Position numbers and translations under genes: made by a program. 46,098 nucleotides of DNA from NCBI GenBank assembly GCA_024226735.1, contig JAAELL010000421.1, positions 1 through 46,098 of the forward strand, given 5' to 3'. The notes beneath the pieces are model-generated. The model was not told the origin of the DNA. It searched no databases and worked only from the letters and a program-made list of their open reading frames with translations. The stretch is from a bacterium. Its GTDB lineage: Bacteria; Planctomycetota; UBA1135; GCA-002686595. Below are positions 1 through 9,091 of this stretch, in pieces; the stretch's first letter is position 1; every line of letters begins with the position of its first letter.

Positions 1-72
1 ACCGCCGGTCACGGCGAGGGTGAGAGCGATTTGCAGGGCTAGCAGCCCGTTGAAAAAGTCATTCGGCGCCAT
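1..72 (-). CDS. Possible 5' end of a membrane protein cut by the window edge
   Basis: On the minus strand an ATG at 72 opens a frame that runs off the left edge. It encodes 24 residues beginning MAPNDFFNGLLALQIAL and is strongly hydrophobic, as expected for a first membrane helix or signal anchor. A GGAGG sequence lies about ten bases upstream of the ATG, which favours this start. Against it, the codons for FFNGLL coincide with one arm of a 21-bp inverted repeat whose other arm is at 185-205, so the frame may be a by-product of that repeat. No family can be named from so little sequence. Confidence 0.3.
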   Translation of the reverse strand, partial: MAPNDFFNGLLALQIALTLAVTGG

Positions 73-205
73 GACGACATCCTCCACGCCCGGTCGGCAC
101 CTGAAAGCCTCCCCGAATCCACGAATTCGCCTACGTTTCCACGCGCCAACCGGACGCGGATGCTGTCCCCCTGGCCTCCGAAGCACTTCTTCAACGGGCT
201 GCTAG
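39..205. repeat. 21-bp terminal inverted repeat pair with 125 bp between
   Basis: Positions 39-59 and 185-205 are reverse complements at 20 of 21 positions; the only difference is one base in the T run. The shared core reads caacgggctgctag. The arms enclose 125 bp with no convincing gene. The arrangement resembles a small non-autonomous element (MITE-like) or the ends of a decayed insertion sequence, but no transposase is visible. It could also form a large hairpin between the edge gene and the next gene. Confidence 0.55.
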
Positions 206-404
206 GCGCAGCATGCGTGACACTCCTGGGACAGGGGATTTCGACGGACCTGGCGGATCTGTCCGCCGGGCGCCCCTGCGGGCGGAGCCGGGCGCCTGGG
301 CCCGCCAAAACCGCTCGGAATTCCTTGCGCGTTCAGGAAGCGACTCACGCGTGGGAAGAGGAAACCGTTCGACCCCCTCACCCCACCCCGCCCTGGAGAC
401 CCCC

Positions 405-722
405 ATGCCCCGCCCCGCCACCATCGCCACCATCGCCATCCTGCTCGCCGGCTGCGCCCTGCTCGTCGTTGCTGGGGAGCGACACGTGTCCGCCGCCGAC
501 ACCTCCGAGGCTCTCGAGCTCATCGACTCCGGCCTGGACTGGGATGGCGCGACGCCGATCTCGATCGTGCAGCAGACCGATCGCATGAACGCCAACGTCG
601 CGGTCCTGCGTGACCAGAAGAGCGCCCGCAACCTTCGTGGCGGGCTCGGCCTGCTGCTGGTGGGCGCAGGAGCGTTCGCGCTCTTCCGCCAGAGAGCCCG
701 TACGCGACCGGGAACTGCCTGA
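405..722 (+). CDS. Small hypothetical membrane or lipoprotein, 105 aa
   Basis: Begins MPRPATIATIAILLAGC, a short basic start followed by a hydrophobic stretch that ends in LAGC. That could be a lipobox with Cys17 as the modified residue, or simply an uncleaved N-terminal helix. The middle (about residues 30-75) is polar and helical, and a second hydrophobic segment, GLGLLLVGAGAFALF, lies near residues 80-94, followed by a basic tail. The predicted shape is a periplasmic loop between two membrane anchors. The frame is open upstream to 213, but the ATG at 405 gives the only sensible signal. It converges on the FG-GAP gene to its right. I do not recognise a family. Confidence 0.55.
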   Translation: MPRPATIATIAILLAGCALLVVAGERHVSAADTSEALELIDSGLDWDGATPISIVQQTDRMNANVAVLRDQKSARNLRGGLGLLLVGAGAFALFRQRARTRPGTA

Positions 723-808
723 AGACCGTCGTCCGAGCTACGGTGGGTCGACATCGCACGCACCGCCCCTCGACCCCGGAGCCCCACCATGACGTCATTG
801 ACCCCACA

Positions 809-2479
809 TCACCGGAAGGTCACGGTCAGCCCGTCGGACAGATTGAACCGCGCCCCGCCCGCCGGAGGATCGCGGTAGAAGGCCTGGAAGTGCCAAGTCG
901 AGCCGGGCACGAGCAACGCGGCCGCCGGGCCCTGCGTGTTGTCGACCGCATGCGACAGCACGCGTCCGGTCGCCGCCTGCACGGGGAGCCGGAAGAGCGG
1001 GGTTCCGCCGACGCAGCGGAACCCGTTGCCGAGCGGCAGCTGGATCGGGTCCGCTCCGTAGAAGAAGAGGCCGAACTCGCCCTGCGGCACGGGGCTCGCG
1101 TGGAGCACGAGGTCGTTCGCACTCACCACCGCCGATCCGGAGGCGCCGATGTAGGTCGGCGCCCCGGTCGAGTTCGGTGCCGCGGTGCAAAAGCGCGGAA
1201 AGTCGCCGACGCCCTTGAGCACGAAGAACCGGCCACGCGGAGGGCCCGACGTGCCGCCGCCGGTTCCGGCGATGACGTAGTCGCTCGTCCCGTCGCCGTC
1301 CTGGTCGCCGATGCAGCGGCACGACAAGCCCATCCGCTGGTTGAGCGCCGTGTGGGTCATCGTCCGTAGCAGCGTTCCGCTGAGGCCCGAGTAGAGAAAG
1401 ACCTTGCCCGCCCCCGTCGCGCCCACGGAGTTGGCGCGCGCGCCGAGCAGGAGCTCGGCCGCACCGTCGCCATCCAGGTCGGGAATCAGCTCACCCGAAC
1501 CGAAGTTGCCACCTTCTCCGTTGCCGTCGAGCGTGTAGAGCAAGCTGCCGTCGGTTCCCGAGAACACGTCCGCGACGCTGCCCGGCAAGTCGCCGACGAT
1601 GAAATCACTGACGCCGTCGCCGCTCGCGTCGAGCCCGCCTTCTATGTGGTTGCCGAACAGGCTCCAGGCCATCCCGACGTCATCGACCAGGTACACCAGG
1701 CCCACCTGTGTGCCGTCGAATGCGTACACGAGCGCGCGCCCGCGGAAGAAACTCGGGTGCCGGTGTCCGGCGACCAGGTCGTCACGACCATCGCCGCTGA
1801 CGTCGCCCAGGAACGACAGACCCGTGCCGAGCTGCGCGTCGCCGCTGGCGATCGACGGCCCGTCGATCGTCGCGATCAGCGACGCATCGAAGCCCGAGTA
1901 CACGTAGACCCGCCCGGCGTTCACGAGCCCGGGCGGGTCGTAGCCGATCGAGCCGATCGCGACGTCGTCCGTGCCGTCACCGTCGAAGTCTCCGCCGAGG
2001 GCGATGCTCGCTCCGAACGCGTCGCCCGCAACGTTCCCGGGGTTGAACTGGTGCAACACGACCCCCGTGTCCCCCGAGAGGACCCACACGTGCCCGCCCG
2101 TTCCCGCGGCGAACGGCGCGCCCGCGAACACGTCGAGGACCCCATCGCCGTTCCAATCCCCCACCTGCAGGTCGTACCCGAGGATCGCGGACTGCGCGAC
2201 GCCGGTCCGCGTCCACACGACCGAGCCGTCGACCCCGTCGTAGACGCGCACGAATCCGGCCGCGCTCGCGCCGAGCCCGCTCAGCGGGGCGGTCGACACG
2301 ATGTCTCCGATCCCGTCGCCCGTGACGTCGCCGACCGTATCGGCCAGCCACCCGAAGGTATCCGCCGCGGCGGGCCCGACGACCTCGAGGGTCGCGATGC
2401 AGTCCTGCTCCACCCACTGGGCGGCGGCGGACGGGGCGAGGGCGAGTATCAGGACATACGTTCGAAGGTCGGTCTTCAT
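809..2479 (-). CDS. Secreted FG-GAP repeat protein with shared C-terminal domain (subtype B), 556 aa
   Basis: Signal peptide MKTDLRTYVLILALAPSAAAQ. Residues about 25-420 hold a series of FG-GAP/VCBS repeats, recognisable from recurring calcium-loop motifs such as DGDGTDDVAIGS, DLDGDGAAELLLG and DQDGDGTSDYVIAG; this family folds as an integrin-like beta-propeller on the cell surface. Residues about 431-556 are the window-wide C-terminal domain in a divergent form: AAPNSTG, GEFGLFFYG, then STWHFQAFYRD and SDGLTVTFR directly before the stop. Compared with most copies, the C-terminal part has LSHAVDNT and PPAGGARFNLSD, shared only with the fragment at 26802-27190. The function is probably adhesion or surface binding, by inference. 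It is transcribed away from the sigma-factor pair on its right. Confidence 0.85.
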   Translation of the reverse strand: MKTDLRTYVLILALAPSAAAQWVEQDCIATLEVVGPAAADTFGWLADTVGDVTGDGIGDIVSTAPLSGLGASAAGFVRVYDGVDGSVVWTRTGVAQSAILGYDLQVGDWNGDGVLDVFAGAPFAAGTGGHVWVLSGDTGVVLHQFNPGNVAGDAFGASIALGGDFDGDGTDDVAIGSIGYDPPGLVNAGRVYVYSGFDASLIATIDGPSIASGDAQLGTGLSFLGDVSGDGRDDLVAGHRHPSFFRGRALVYAFDGTQVGLVYLVDDVGMAWSLFGNHIEGGLDASGDGVSDFIVGDLPGSVADVFSGTDGSLLYTLDGNGEGGNFGSGELIPDLDGDGAAELLLGARANSVGATGAGKVFLYSGLSGTLLRTMTHTALNQRMGLSCRCIGDQDGDGTSDYVIAGTGGGTSGPPRGRFFVLKGVGDFPRFCTAAPNSTGAPTYIGASGSAVVSANDLVLHASPVPQGEFGLFFYGADPIQLPLGNGFRCVGGTPLFRLPVQAATGRVLSHAVDNTQGPAAALLVPGSTWHFQAFYRDPPAGGARFNLSDGLTVTFR

Positions 2480-2562
2480 GAAGAATCGTGCGTGTAGAGG
2501 GTCGAACCGAGTGGCCCCCTTCCTAGTCCCGCCGCCTCTTCGCTTTCCGAACCGATCCCGCG

Positions 2563-5409
2563 TTACTCGAGCACGACTTCGACGGTCTCCGCATCGCCGG
2601 CGCGAACCACCAGCGTCGCTTCCCCCCCGAGCTCCCCGAGCGAAGCGCGCAACTGGTACGTGCCGGGCGCGAGTCCGAGCGCGAAACGGTAGGCTCCATC
2701 GGTGCGTTGGAACGAGGGCGTGATGTGCACGTCCATCAAAGTCCCGTGCTCACCCTCGAGCACGACGTGCACTCGGTCGAAGATCCGGCCTCCCGCACGC
2801 GGCCGCAGCAGCAGCTCGCGCGGAATGCCAGACACGAGGCGGAAGGAGTGCTGGGACGGCGCACCTCCATCGACGCGCAGCACGCCGCGCAGGGGAACGG
2901 TCGTCGCGCTCGTCACGACGAGCGAGTAGGTGCCAGGCCGCAGCTGGACGCGCAGCGGCAGATACGGGGTGGGATCCGAGAACCTGCGCTCCTCCACGAT
3001 GCTCCCGCCCTCGTCCCGGATCCAGTAGCGCACGTCGCGCAGCGGACCCTCGTGCGCGAGGTCGATCTCGGTCGTGGCTGCCGGCTCGAATGCCACGGTC
3101 CCCACGTCGACGGCCGCGCCCGGCGCGAGGCGCCATACGCCGGGCAGCTCGAACTCGAATGCGTCGTGAACGACGCGCATGCGGTAGACGCCGGGCACGA
3201 TCGGCGCGGAATGAAAGCGAGGGGACTCGACGCGTAGGCCGACCCGGTACGGGCGCCGCTGCGTGACCTCTTCGACGACGAGGTGACTCGGTTCGGTGCC
3301 GCCCGCGAGGATGCGCCCGGACACCGTGGCGCTCGGGCGCTCGCCGTCGGGGATCGCGATCACGACCTCCTTGTCGGGGCTCGCTTCGCCCTCGTGGACG
3401 ATCGCGCCCTTCTCGCGCACGGTGAGCCGCTGGGTACCGTCGGATTCCACCGCCACGGCAAAGGTGCCGGCCGCGTCGGTTTCCGCCCACCGCCAGCTCG
3501 CGTGCGACGCTCCGGCGCGCACGAGACATCCGCCGATTCCGCGTCCACGGGAGTCGACGACCCGTCCCGACAGCTCCGGTAGCGGAGCGAGAACGAGCTC
3601 GACGTCCGCCGGCGGCGTGATGCGCTCCGTGCGCCGCGCGCCCTGCCCCGCGGCGACCGTGAGCCACAGCGCCTTGCGCTCGAGACCGTGCAGCACGAAG
3701 CTGCCGTCGGCCCCCGAGCGCGTCGACTTGGCGTGCCGGAAAGCGGGCGCCCACTGCCAGGGGCGCTCGCCCGCGAAGACCTCCGCGCCGGCGACCGCAC
3801 GCCCGGATGGATCGCGCACGTTCCCCGCGATGAACGCGCCGCCGCGCAGCTCGACCTGGGCGAGCGCTTCGCCGTGCGCGAACACTTCGATCCCTGCACG
3901 CCACGGCAACAGGCCGGCCGCGTGTACGCTCAGCTCGTGGACGCCGGGCCGTACTCCGGCGAATCGAAAGCGACCTTCCGCATCCGTCGTCGTGGCGAGC
4001 AACGGCTCCGGCACGCGCTGTCCTTGGCGCGTGTCGACGTACACGACGGCACCCTCCAGCGGGTCTCCGCCCGGACTCCGCACGCGCCCCGCGACCGCCC
4101 CGCCCGGACCGGGAAGCGTCAGGCGCAGAGCATCGAGTCGACCGCCCAGGCTGCCGAGGCGCAGGGGCGCCGAGGGCGACCGGCCCGCCGCGCGCGCGCC
4201 GAGCAGAACGGCATCACCGATCGTCGGGATCTCGAAGCGCCCCAGCGCGTCGGTCCGCGCCACGGCCGCGTCCTCGACCTCGCCAACGACCCAGGCGTCG
4301 CCCTCGAGCCAACCGGCCGGCGCGGCGGACACCCAGAGCTCCGCGTCGGGCACCGGCGCTCCCTGCTCGTCGACCACGACGCCCGCCGCCGCCGGTCCCG
4401 CGAGCGTGCGCGCGATCCGCGTGACCGCGCCGTCCCGAACCTCGACGTCGATGCCCGCCAACCGATCGAAGACGAGGCGGTACCCACCCGCGACGAGCCC
4501 GGCGAGCTCGAGGCGGCCGGCGGCGCCGGTCCGTTCACCGGGCGAGAGCGAGCGCGAACGAGCGTTGTCGCGCGGCCAGGCACGCACGAAGACCCCCGCG
4601 ACCGGCGCGCCCGACCGGTCGCGCACGTCGACAGCGATCGCCCCGCCGGTCGCGGCGATGGGTTCGGGCCGGGCAGGCGCAATGGCGCGGCGTGCCGCGG
4701 CCGGGCTCGGGGCCGAGCTCGATCGCGACACTTGCGCCGGCCCGTCGAACGTAGGCCGCTCGACGGGCACGGACGTGACGGCGGGAAGGCGGCTCGCGAT
4801 GACGGCGACGGCCGCCGCGCTGACGATCCCGAGGAGCGCGGCGGCGCGCGCCAACCCGCGCGGAGAGGGCCCGCGCCGCAGCGCCAGCAGCGCGCAGGCG
4901 CGCGCGTCGAAATCCCCGTCGCGGTCGAGGCGCTCGCGCAGAATCACGAGCGCACGACGAATGCGGCTGTCGACGGTCGAGAGCGGCGCACCGACACGGG
5001 CCGCGACCTCGCGCAGTGCAAGGTCATGGACGAAGCGCAAGAGGACGACCTGGCGCAGCGGCCCGTCGAGATCGCGAACCGCGCTCGCCAGATCGTGGCG
5101 CAGCGCGAAGCTGCGCTCCGCGTCCTCCGCCGAGAGGACACGACTCTGCCCGCTCGACCAGAGCTCCTCCCGATCGCGCCGCCGGCGCTCGCTACGGCGC
5201 GTCTTGCGCACGGCGTTCCGTACGACGGTCGCGAGCCAGCCGCGCAAGTTCGTCCCGCGCACCGGGCCCCGCTGCAGGGCCGCCAGAACCGCCTCCTGAG
5301 CGGCGTCCTCCGCCAGCTCCGGCTCACGCACGAGAGCATGCGCGAGGGTGTCGAGCCAGCCGATCTCGGACAGCAGGGCTTCGGGGCGCTCGGGTTCGGG
5401 CGGAGGCAT
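2563..5409 (-). CDS. ECF sigma factor fused to a membrane helix and carboxypeptidase-regulatory-like repeats, 948 aa
   Basis: Residues about 12-165 are an ECF sigma factor. Region 2 shows LAEDAAQEAVLAALQRG and GWLATVVRNAVRKTRR; region 4 shows LRQVVLLRFVHDLALREVAARVGAPLSTVDSRIRRAL. A single membrane segment, LLGIVSAAAVAVIA, follows at about 190-205. The remaining 730 residues carry about five beta-sandwich repeats of the carboxypeptidase-regulatory-like type (for example SGAPVAGVFVRAW and GDPLEGAVVYVDT, each followed by a D..G.F motif). The sigma part would be cytoplasmic and the repeats outside, so the protein may be a one-piece sensor and transcription factor. The ATG at 5409 was chosen because the frame further upstream is antisense to the divergent sigma gene and lacks sigma-like sequence. 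The missing anti-sigma gene fits with the tail doing that job (inference). Confidence 0.85.
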   Translation of the reverse strand: MPPPEPERPEALLSEIGWLDTLAHALVREPELAEDAAQEAVLAALQRGPVRGTNLRGWLATVVRNAVRKTRRSERRRRDREELWSSGQSRVLSAEDAERSFALRHDLASAVRDLDGPLRQVVLLRFVHDLALREVAARVGAPLSTVDSRIRRALVILRERLDRDGDFDARACALLALRRGPSPRGLARAAALLGIVSAAAVAVIASRLPAVTSVPVERPTFDGPAQVSRSSSAPSPAAARRAIAPARPEPIAATGGAIAVDVRDRSGAPVAGVFVRAWPRDNARSRSLSPGERTGAAGRLELAGLVAGGYRLVFDRLAGIDVEVRDGAVTRIARTLAGPAAAGVVVDEQGAPVPDAELWVSAAPAGWLEGDAWVVGEVEDAAVARTDALGRFEIPTIGDAVLLGARAAGRSPSAPLRLGSLGGRLDALRLTLPGPGGAVAGRVRSPGGDPLEGAVVYVDTRQGQRVPEPLLATTTDAEGRFRFAGVRPGVHELSVHAAGLLPWRAGIEVFAHGEALAQVELRGGAFIAGNVRDPSGRAVAGAEVFAGERPWQWAPAFRHAKSTRSGADGSFVLHGLERKALWLTVAAGQGARRTERITPPADVELVLAPLPELSGRVVDSRGRGIGGCLVRAGASHASWRWAETDAAGTFAVAVESDGTQRLTVREKGAIVHEGEASPDKEVVIAIPDGERPSATVSGRILAGGTEPSHLVVEEVTQRRPYRVGLRVESPRFHSAPIVPGVYRMRVVHDAFEFELPGVWRLAPGAAVDVGTVAFEPAATTEIDLAHEGPLRDVRYWIRDEGGSIVEERRFSDPTPYLPLRVQLRPGTYSLVVTSATTVPLRGVLRVDGGAPSQHSFRLVSGIPRELLLRPRAGGRIFDRVHVVLEGEHGTLMDVHITPSFQRTDGAYRFALGLAPGTYQLRASLGELGGEATLVVRAGDAETVEVVLE

Positions 5410-5517
5410 GCAGGGATGAGAGTCCCGCCAGACGGGCGGTTTACGGTGCAACTTCAACAAATCCGCGTAACGTTGCAGCCGCTCACCTGAACTACTGGCC
5501 CCGAAACTGGAGGCCCC
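5410..5517. promoter_or_regulatory. Divergent promoter region between two sigma-fusion genes
   Basis: The 108 bp between the two divergent start codons must hold both promoters. An inverted repeat, tgcaac at 5447-5452 and gttgca at 5472-5477, lies near the middle and could be a regulator site or two back-to-back sigma recognition elements. A GGAGG ribosome-binding sequence lies just before the ATG at 5518. I cannot assign -35 and -10 elements with confidence. Confidence 0.4.
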
Positions 5518-8139
5518 ATGGGTGACAAGCGACTCACACGACTCTTTCTCCGCTACCGCTCGCGCGGTGACGTCGACGCCCTGACGTCCGTCTTCGACGC
5601 GACGGCGCCTGGCCTGCTGAGCCTGGCACTGCACCTCGTCGAGCCCAAGGGCGACGCCGAGGACATCGTCCAGGCGACGTTCCTCGCCGCGATCGAGAAG
5701 GCAGATACGTTCGATCCCGCCTTCCCGTTGCGCCCGTGGCTCGTTGGGATCCTCGTTCGCAAAGCGAGACAGGTGAACGAGCGCACCGCGCGCCCCATCG
5801 AGTCGGAGCGGCTCGGCGAACGGGATCCGGCGGACCCCGTCCAGGGCGCGATCGGCTCGGAGCTGACGGACGAGCTGAAGCGCGCGCTCGCTCGGCTTCC
5901 GGAGCGCTACCAGCTCGTCCTGGATCCGTTCCTCCACGACGGCGATCGCCCCCAGGACATCGCGCGCCGGCGCGGCCTTGCCCCAGGTACGGTACGAGTG
6001 CAGATCCACCGCGGCCTCGAGCTGCTGCGCAAGACGCTCCCGACCGGCTATGCCGTCGGTGCGCTCGCCGCGACGGCGACGAGCCCCGCCTTCGAGCGCA
6101 TGCGCGCGAACGTCACCGCCGCCGCCCGAGCGACGCCGCGGGCCGCGTCAGCAGGGTCCGCCGCGACGCTGCCGTGGCTCGGCTCGCGTTCGCTCGCGGC
6201 CGCGGCGCTGGTGCTCGCGGGTGGAACGGTCGGCGTGTGGCGCGCGGGCTGGTTCGCGAGCACGGGGACGCCGGAGCTCGAGGCGCAAGGCGCGCTCGAG
6301 CAGACACCGCCCGCGTCCCGGGCCACGCGGGCGGCGCTCGCATCGTCACCGACGGAGAAGTCCGCGGAGCGAACCCAGCGCGCGGGTGTCGAGGGCACAG
6401 CCGCGGTGGAGCCTTGGACCCTCGTCTTGAATGTGAGCGGCCTCGACGCGCCCGCACCGTCCGACCTCCAGCTCGAAGTCACGCAGACCGGATCCTCCGC
6501 CCCCCCGCTCGCGGTGCCGCTGACGCGTGACGGATCGTCCACGGTCGTCCTCGACGATGCGCCGCGAGGCGCCTCCGCTCCCACCTTGACGCTCCGCGTC
6601 GATCGGGGTGCGTACGCTGCCATCGACTACACGACCACGGCGAGCGACGTGCGGCCGGGCCGGCGGATCGCCGTCGACCTCGCGCTCACACGCATCGCGC
6701 GCATCTTTGCCGGTCGGGTCGTGGCCGAGTCGGACGCGCGGCCGACGGTGGCGTTCTATCCCAGCGCCACCGACGAGTCGGGCGCGCCGTCCGTCGGGTC
6801 ACCGAGTCGCGCTGCCTGTGACGATGACGGTGCCTTCCTGCTCGTCGCGGACGCGAGCGCGGGCTGGTTCGTGGCGGTCGCAGCGAACTGCGCGCCGCAC
6901 GGGCAGCGGGTGGACTCGACGGACCCCATGGACGTCGACTGCGGTGCGATCGCGCTCGACGGCGGCGCCGCGATCGAAGGCGTCGCGTACGCGCCCGGAC
7001 GGGAGCTCGCAGCACCCGGCACGGTCGTCGTGAGCAGCGCGGCGGCCAGGGATGCTCCGCAAGCCTCCCTCGACGGCTCTCGCCTCGGCTTCCTCGCAAA
7101 CGGCGTCACGAGCGCCGCGGCGCGGAGCGCGACTGGCGCGGGCGGGACGTTCCACGTCGGCGGACTGACTCCTGGGCCCTACGACGTGCTCTTCGTACCG
7201 GAGACGCGGGCGAGCGGCTTCTACGACGAGCACGAGCATGCGATCCGCGTGGCCGCTCCGACCTCGGGGCTCGAGCTCGAGAGTCCGATTCGGGTCTACA
7301 CCCTACGCGTGGTGTGCGAGGGGCGCCCCGTCGCCGACGCGATGGTGCTCTTCGAGCTCTCCGGCGGCGGCTCCGTGTCGGGACCGACCCAACCCGACGG
7401 GACGTACCCGTTCTTCATGGCGCAATCGGACGAGCGCTACCACGTCGAAGTCCGCAAGCCCGGTTTCGCCCCGCTGACCGATCTGCGCATCGGCCCCAAG
7501 GACTACGACCGCGACTTCTCCCTCGAGCTCGAGCTCGCGCGCACCGATCCCCCCTCGCGGCTGGTGCTGGCGCTCGCGCCTGGAGGCGGACCGGTCGGGC
7601 CGTTGACCCTACGGATGCATCTCGCCGATTCGTCGTGGTACGTGTACCGCGGGATCACCAGCGGCGAGGCGACGATCGATCTCGGCGAGGTTCCGGCCGG
7701 CTCCTACCGGCTCGAGCTCAAGCCCCAGCTCGACGCGCGCAGCGAGCCCTCGCGTCAGAGCTTCTGGCGGACGACCGAGCTCGAGCTCACGTGCAGACCG
7801 AGCGCGGCCGAACGCATCGACGTGCCGCTGCGCCCGGGAGGTCGAGCCGTGTTCCGCGTCGCCGGACGCTCCGCGGCGAACCCCGGACGCTGGCACCTCA
7901 GCGGCCCCGACGCCCAAGGCTCGCTCGCGCTCATGACCTGGGACGCGGCACGGACGACGGTCGAGGTGATCTACACCTCCTCCGAGATCGAGCGCGACGG
8001 CACGTATTGGCTGCGCCGTCCCCTCGCCCCCGGGGACTACCGTCTCGGGATCCGCGACGAGAACGAGCAGGTGCTCGAGCTGCCGTTCGTCATCACGGCC
8101 GGGGACCTGACCGACGTCCACGTCGACCTCGGGCGCTGA
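5518..8139 (+). CDS. ECF sigma factor fused to a membrane helix and large extracellular region, 873 aa
   Basis: Residues about 14-180 are an ECF sigma factor: region 2 has GDAEDIVQATFLAAIEKADTF and RPWLVGILVRKARQV; region 4 has RALARLPERYQLVLDPFLHDG and LAPGTVRVQIHRGLELLRK. A Gly/Ala-rich linker leads to one membrane helix, SLAAAALVLAGGTVGVW, at about 225-242. Residues about 265-873 are beta-rich with carboxypeptidase-regulatory-like repeats; recurring turns such as GGLTPGPYDVLF, EVPAGSYRLEL and LAPGDYRLGI mark the repeat ends. The design matches the divergent neighbour, but the sigma sequences are clearly different, so this is not a recent duplicate. The ATG at 5518 is supported by GGAGG six bases upstream. 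The likely role is signal-responsive transcription with the sensor in the same chain (inference). Confidence 0.85.
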   Translation: MGDKRLTRLFLRYRSRGDVDALTSVFDATAPGLLSLALHLVEPKGDAEDIVQATFLAAIEKADTFDPAFPLRPWLVGILVRKARQVNERTARPIESERLGERDPADPVQGAIGSELTDELKRALARLPERYQLVLDPFLHDGDRPQDIARRRGLAPGTVRVQIHRGLELLRKTLPTGYAVGALAATATSPAFERMRANVTAAARATPRAASAGSAATLPWLGSRSLAAAALVLAGGTVGVWRAGWFASTGTPELEAQGALEQTPPASRATRAALASSPTEKSAERTQRAGVEGTAAVEPWTLVLNVSGLDAPAPSDLQLEVTQTGSSAPPLAVPLTRDGSSTVVLDDAPRGASAPTLTLRVDRGAYAAIDYTTTASDVRPGRRIAVDLALTRIARIFAGRVVAESDARPTVAFYPSATDESGAPSVGSPSRAACDDDGAFLLVADASAGWFVAVAANCAPHGQRVDSTDPMDVDCGAIALDGGAAIEGVAYAPGRELAAPGTVVVSSAAARDAPQASLDGSRLGFLANGVTSAAARSATGAGGTFHVGGLTPGPYDVLFVPETRASGFYDEHEHAIRVAAPTSGLELESPIRVYTLRVVCEGRPVADAMVLFELSGGGSVSGPTQPDGTYPFFMAQSDERYHVEVRKPGFAPLTDLRIGPKDYDRDFSLELELARTDPPSRLVLALAPGGGPVGPLTLRMHLADSSWYVYRGITSGEATIDLGEVPAGSYRLELKPQLDARSEPSRQSFWRTTELELTCRPSAAERIDVPLRPGGRAVFRVAGRSAANPGRWHLSGPDAQGSLALMTWDAARTTVEVIYTSSEIERDGTYWLRRPLAPGDYRLGIRDENEQVLELPFVITAGDLTDVHVDLGR

Positions 8140-8372
8140 GCCTGCGTTCCCGAGGCGGCGCGTCAGCCGCGGTGGGGCAGACGCCCGCGTGGAACCTCGG
8201 GCAGGCGCCGTTTCTTTCGTGCGGCGTAGTCAAGGGCGCTCGCTCCGTCCAGACTTCAATGGGTGACGGTGCCCCTGCGCCCCTACCTCGACGCGCTCGC
8301 CAGCGCGCATCGAAAGACCCCGTTCGTCGTCGCGGCGAACGGGGTGAGAAGCTCGGAGGCGGTCGCGCCGAG
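8140..8372. other. Intergenic stretch with weak stem-loops after the sigma-fusion gene
   Basis: A stem of cccgagg (8149-8155) with cctcggg (8195-8201) encloses a smaller gcggc/gccgc hairpin, and a T-rich stretch follows near 8211. This could end transcription of the upstream gene. A short open frame runs into the kinase remnant and stops in a GTGA overlap at 8373-8376. The overlap resembles the sigma/kinase junction at 23770, but the frame shows no sigma-factor sequence I can recognise. Confidence 0.3.
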
Positions 8373-9090
8373 GTGAGAGCCGACGACTGGGCACGCGTGC
8401 GGTCGGCGCTCGATGGCGCGTTCGACCTCGACGGCGCCGAGCGAGAGTCGTCTCTCGCGGGGGCCATCTCGGCGATGCGCCCGAGCTCCTGGCGGTGGCG
8501 CTCGAGATGCTCTCGGACGACGCGCGCGACGATGACGACCTGCAGCCGCCGCAACCGGGACTCCTTCCCACGAGCGCGCCGCGGGCGCGCATCGGACCGT
8601 ACGAGCTCGAGACCCGGATCGGAGCGGGTGGGATGGGCGCGGTCTACCTCGCGCTTCGCGCGGACGGCGCCTTCGAGCGCCGGGTCGCTCTGAAGCTACT
8701 GCATCCGGGCATGCATTCGAGCGAGCTGGTCGAGAGATTCCGGCGCGAGCGCCAGGTCCAGGCCAATCTGGGCCACCCGTGCATCGCCGCGCTGCTCGAC
8801 GGCGGCGCCACCGAGGAGGGCACTCCGTATCTCGTGCTGGAGTACGTCGACGGCGTACGGATCGACGAGTACTGCGACGCGGGGCGTCTGTCGATCCAGC
8901 AGCGACTCGTGCTCTTCACGCGCGTCTGCTCAGCCGTGCAGCACGCGCACGAGCAGCTCGTCGTTCACCGCGACATCTAGCCGTCCAACATCCTCGTCAC
9001 GGCGTCTGGTGATCCGAAGTGCTCGACTTCGGCATCGCGTCGAGCCGCTCCAAAGAGGCGCGCGGCGGCAGCGCAAGGGCTCTGTCATTC
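8373..9090 (+). pseudogene. Decayed, 3'-truncated Ser/Thr protein kinase
   Basis: Three lesions are visible. From the GTG at 8373 the frame gives the N-terminal helix region typical of sigma-linked kinases (DDWARVRSALDGAFDLDG). A one-base loss near 8470 then shifts the frame to GDAPELLAVALEML. The second frame holds IGPYELETRIGAGGMGAVY (glycine loop), VALKLL (ATP-binding Lys), LVLEYVDG and VHRDI. There the catalytic-loop Lys codon is TAG (8978-8980), giving HRDI-stop-PSNILV. A further slip near 9018 moves LDFGIASS into another frame. Sequence stops resembling a kinase at about 9060, next to the 3' end of the following minus-strand gene. The intact relative is the kinase at 23770-26487. No active kinase can be made. 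Confidence 0.85.
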
Positions 9091-9091
9091 A

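Noticed and set aside
3296..5299. 667-codon open frame on the plus strand
   Set aside because: Lies wholly antisense to the sigma-fusion gene; its Ser/Arg/Thr/Pro-rich sequence is what high-GC antisense frames give, and no domain or signal is visible.
5410..6009. N-terminal extension of the 2563-5409 sigma fusion up to 6009
   Set aside because: This part is antisense to the divergent sigma gene and shows no sigma or signal sequence; the ATG at 5409 starts just before region 2.
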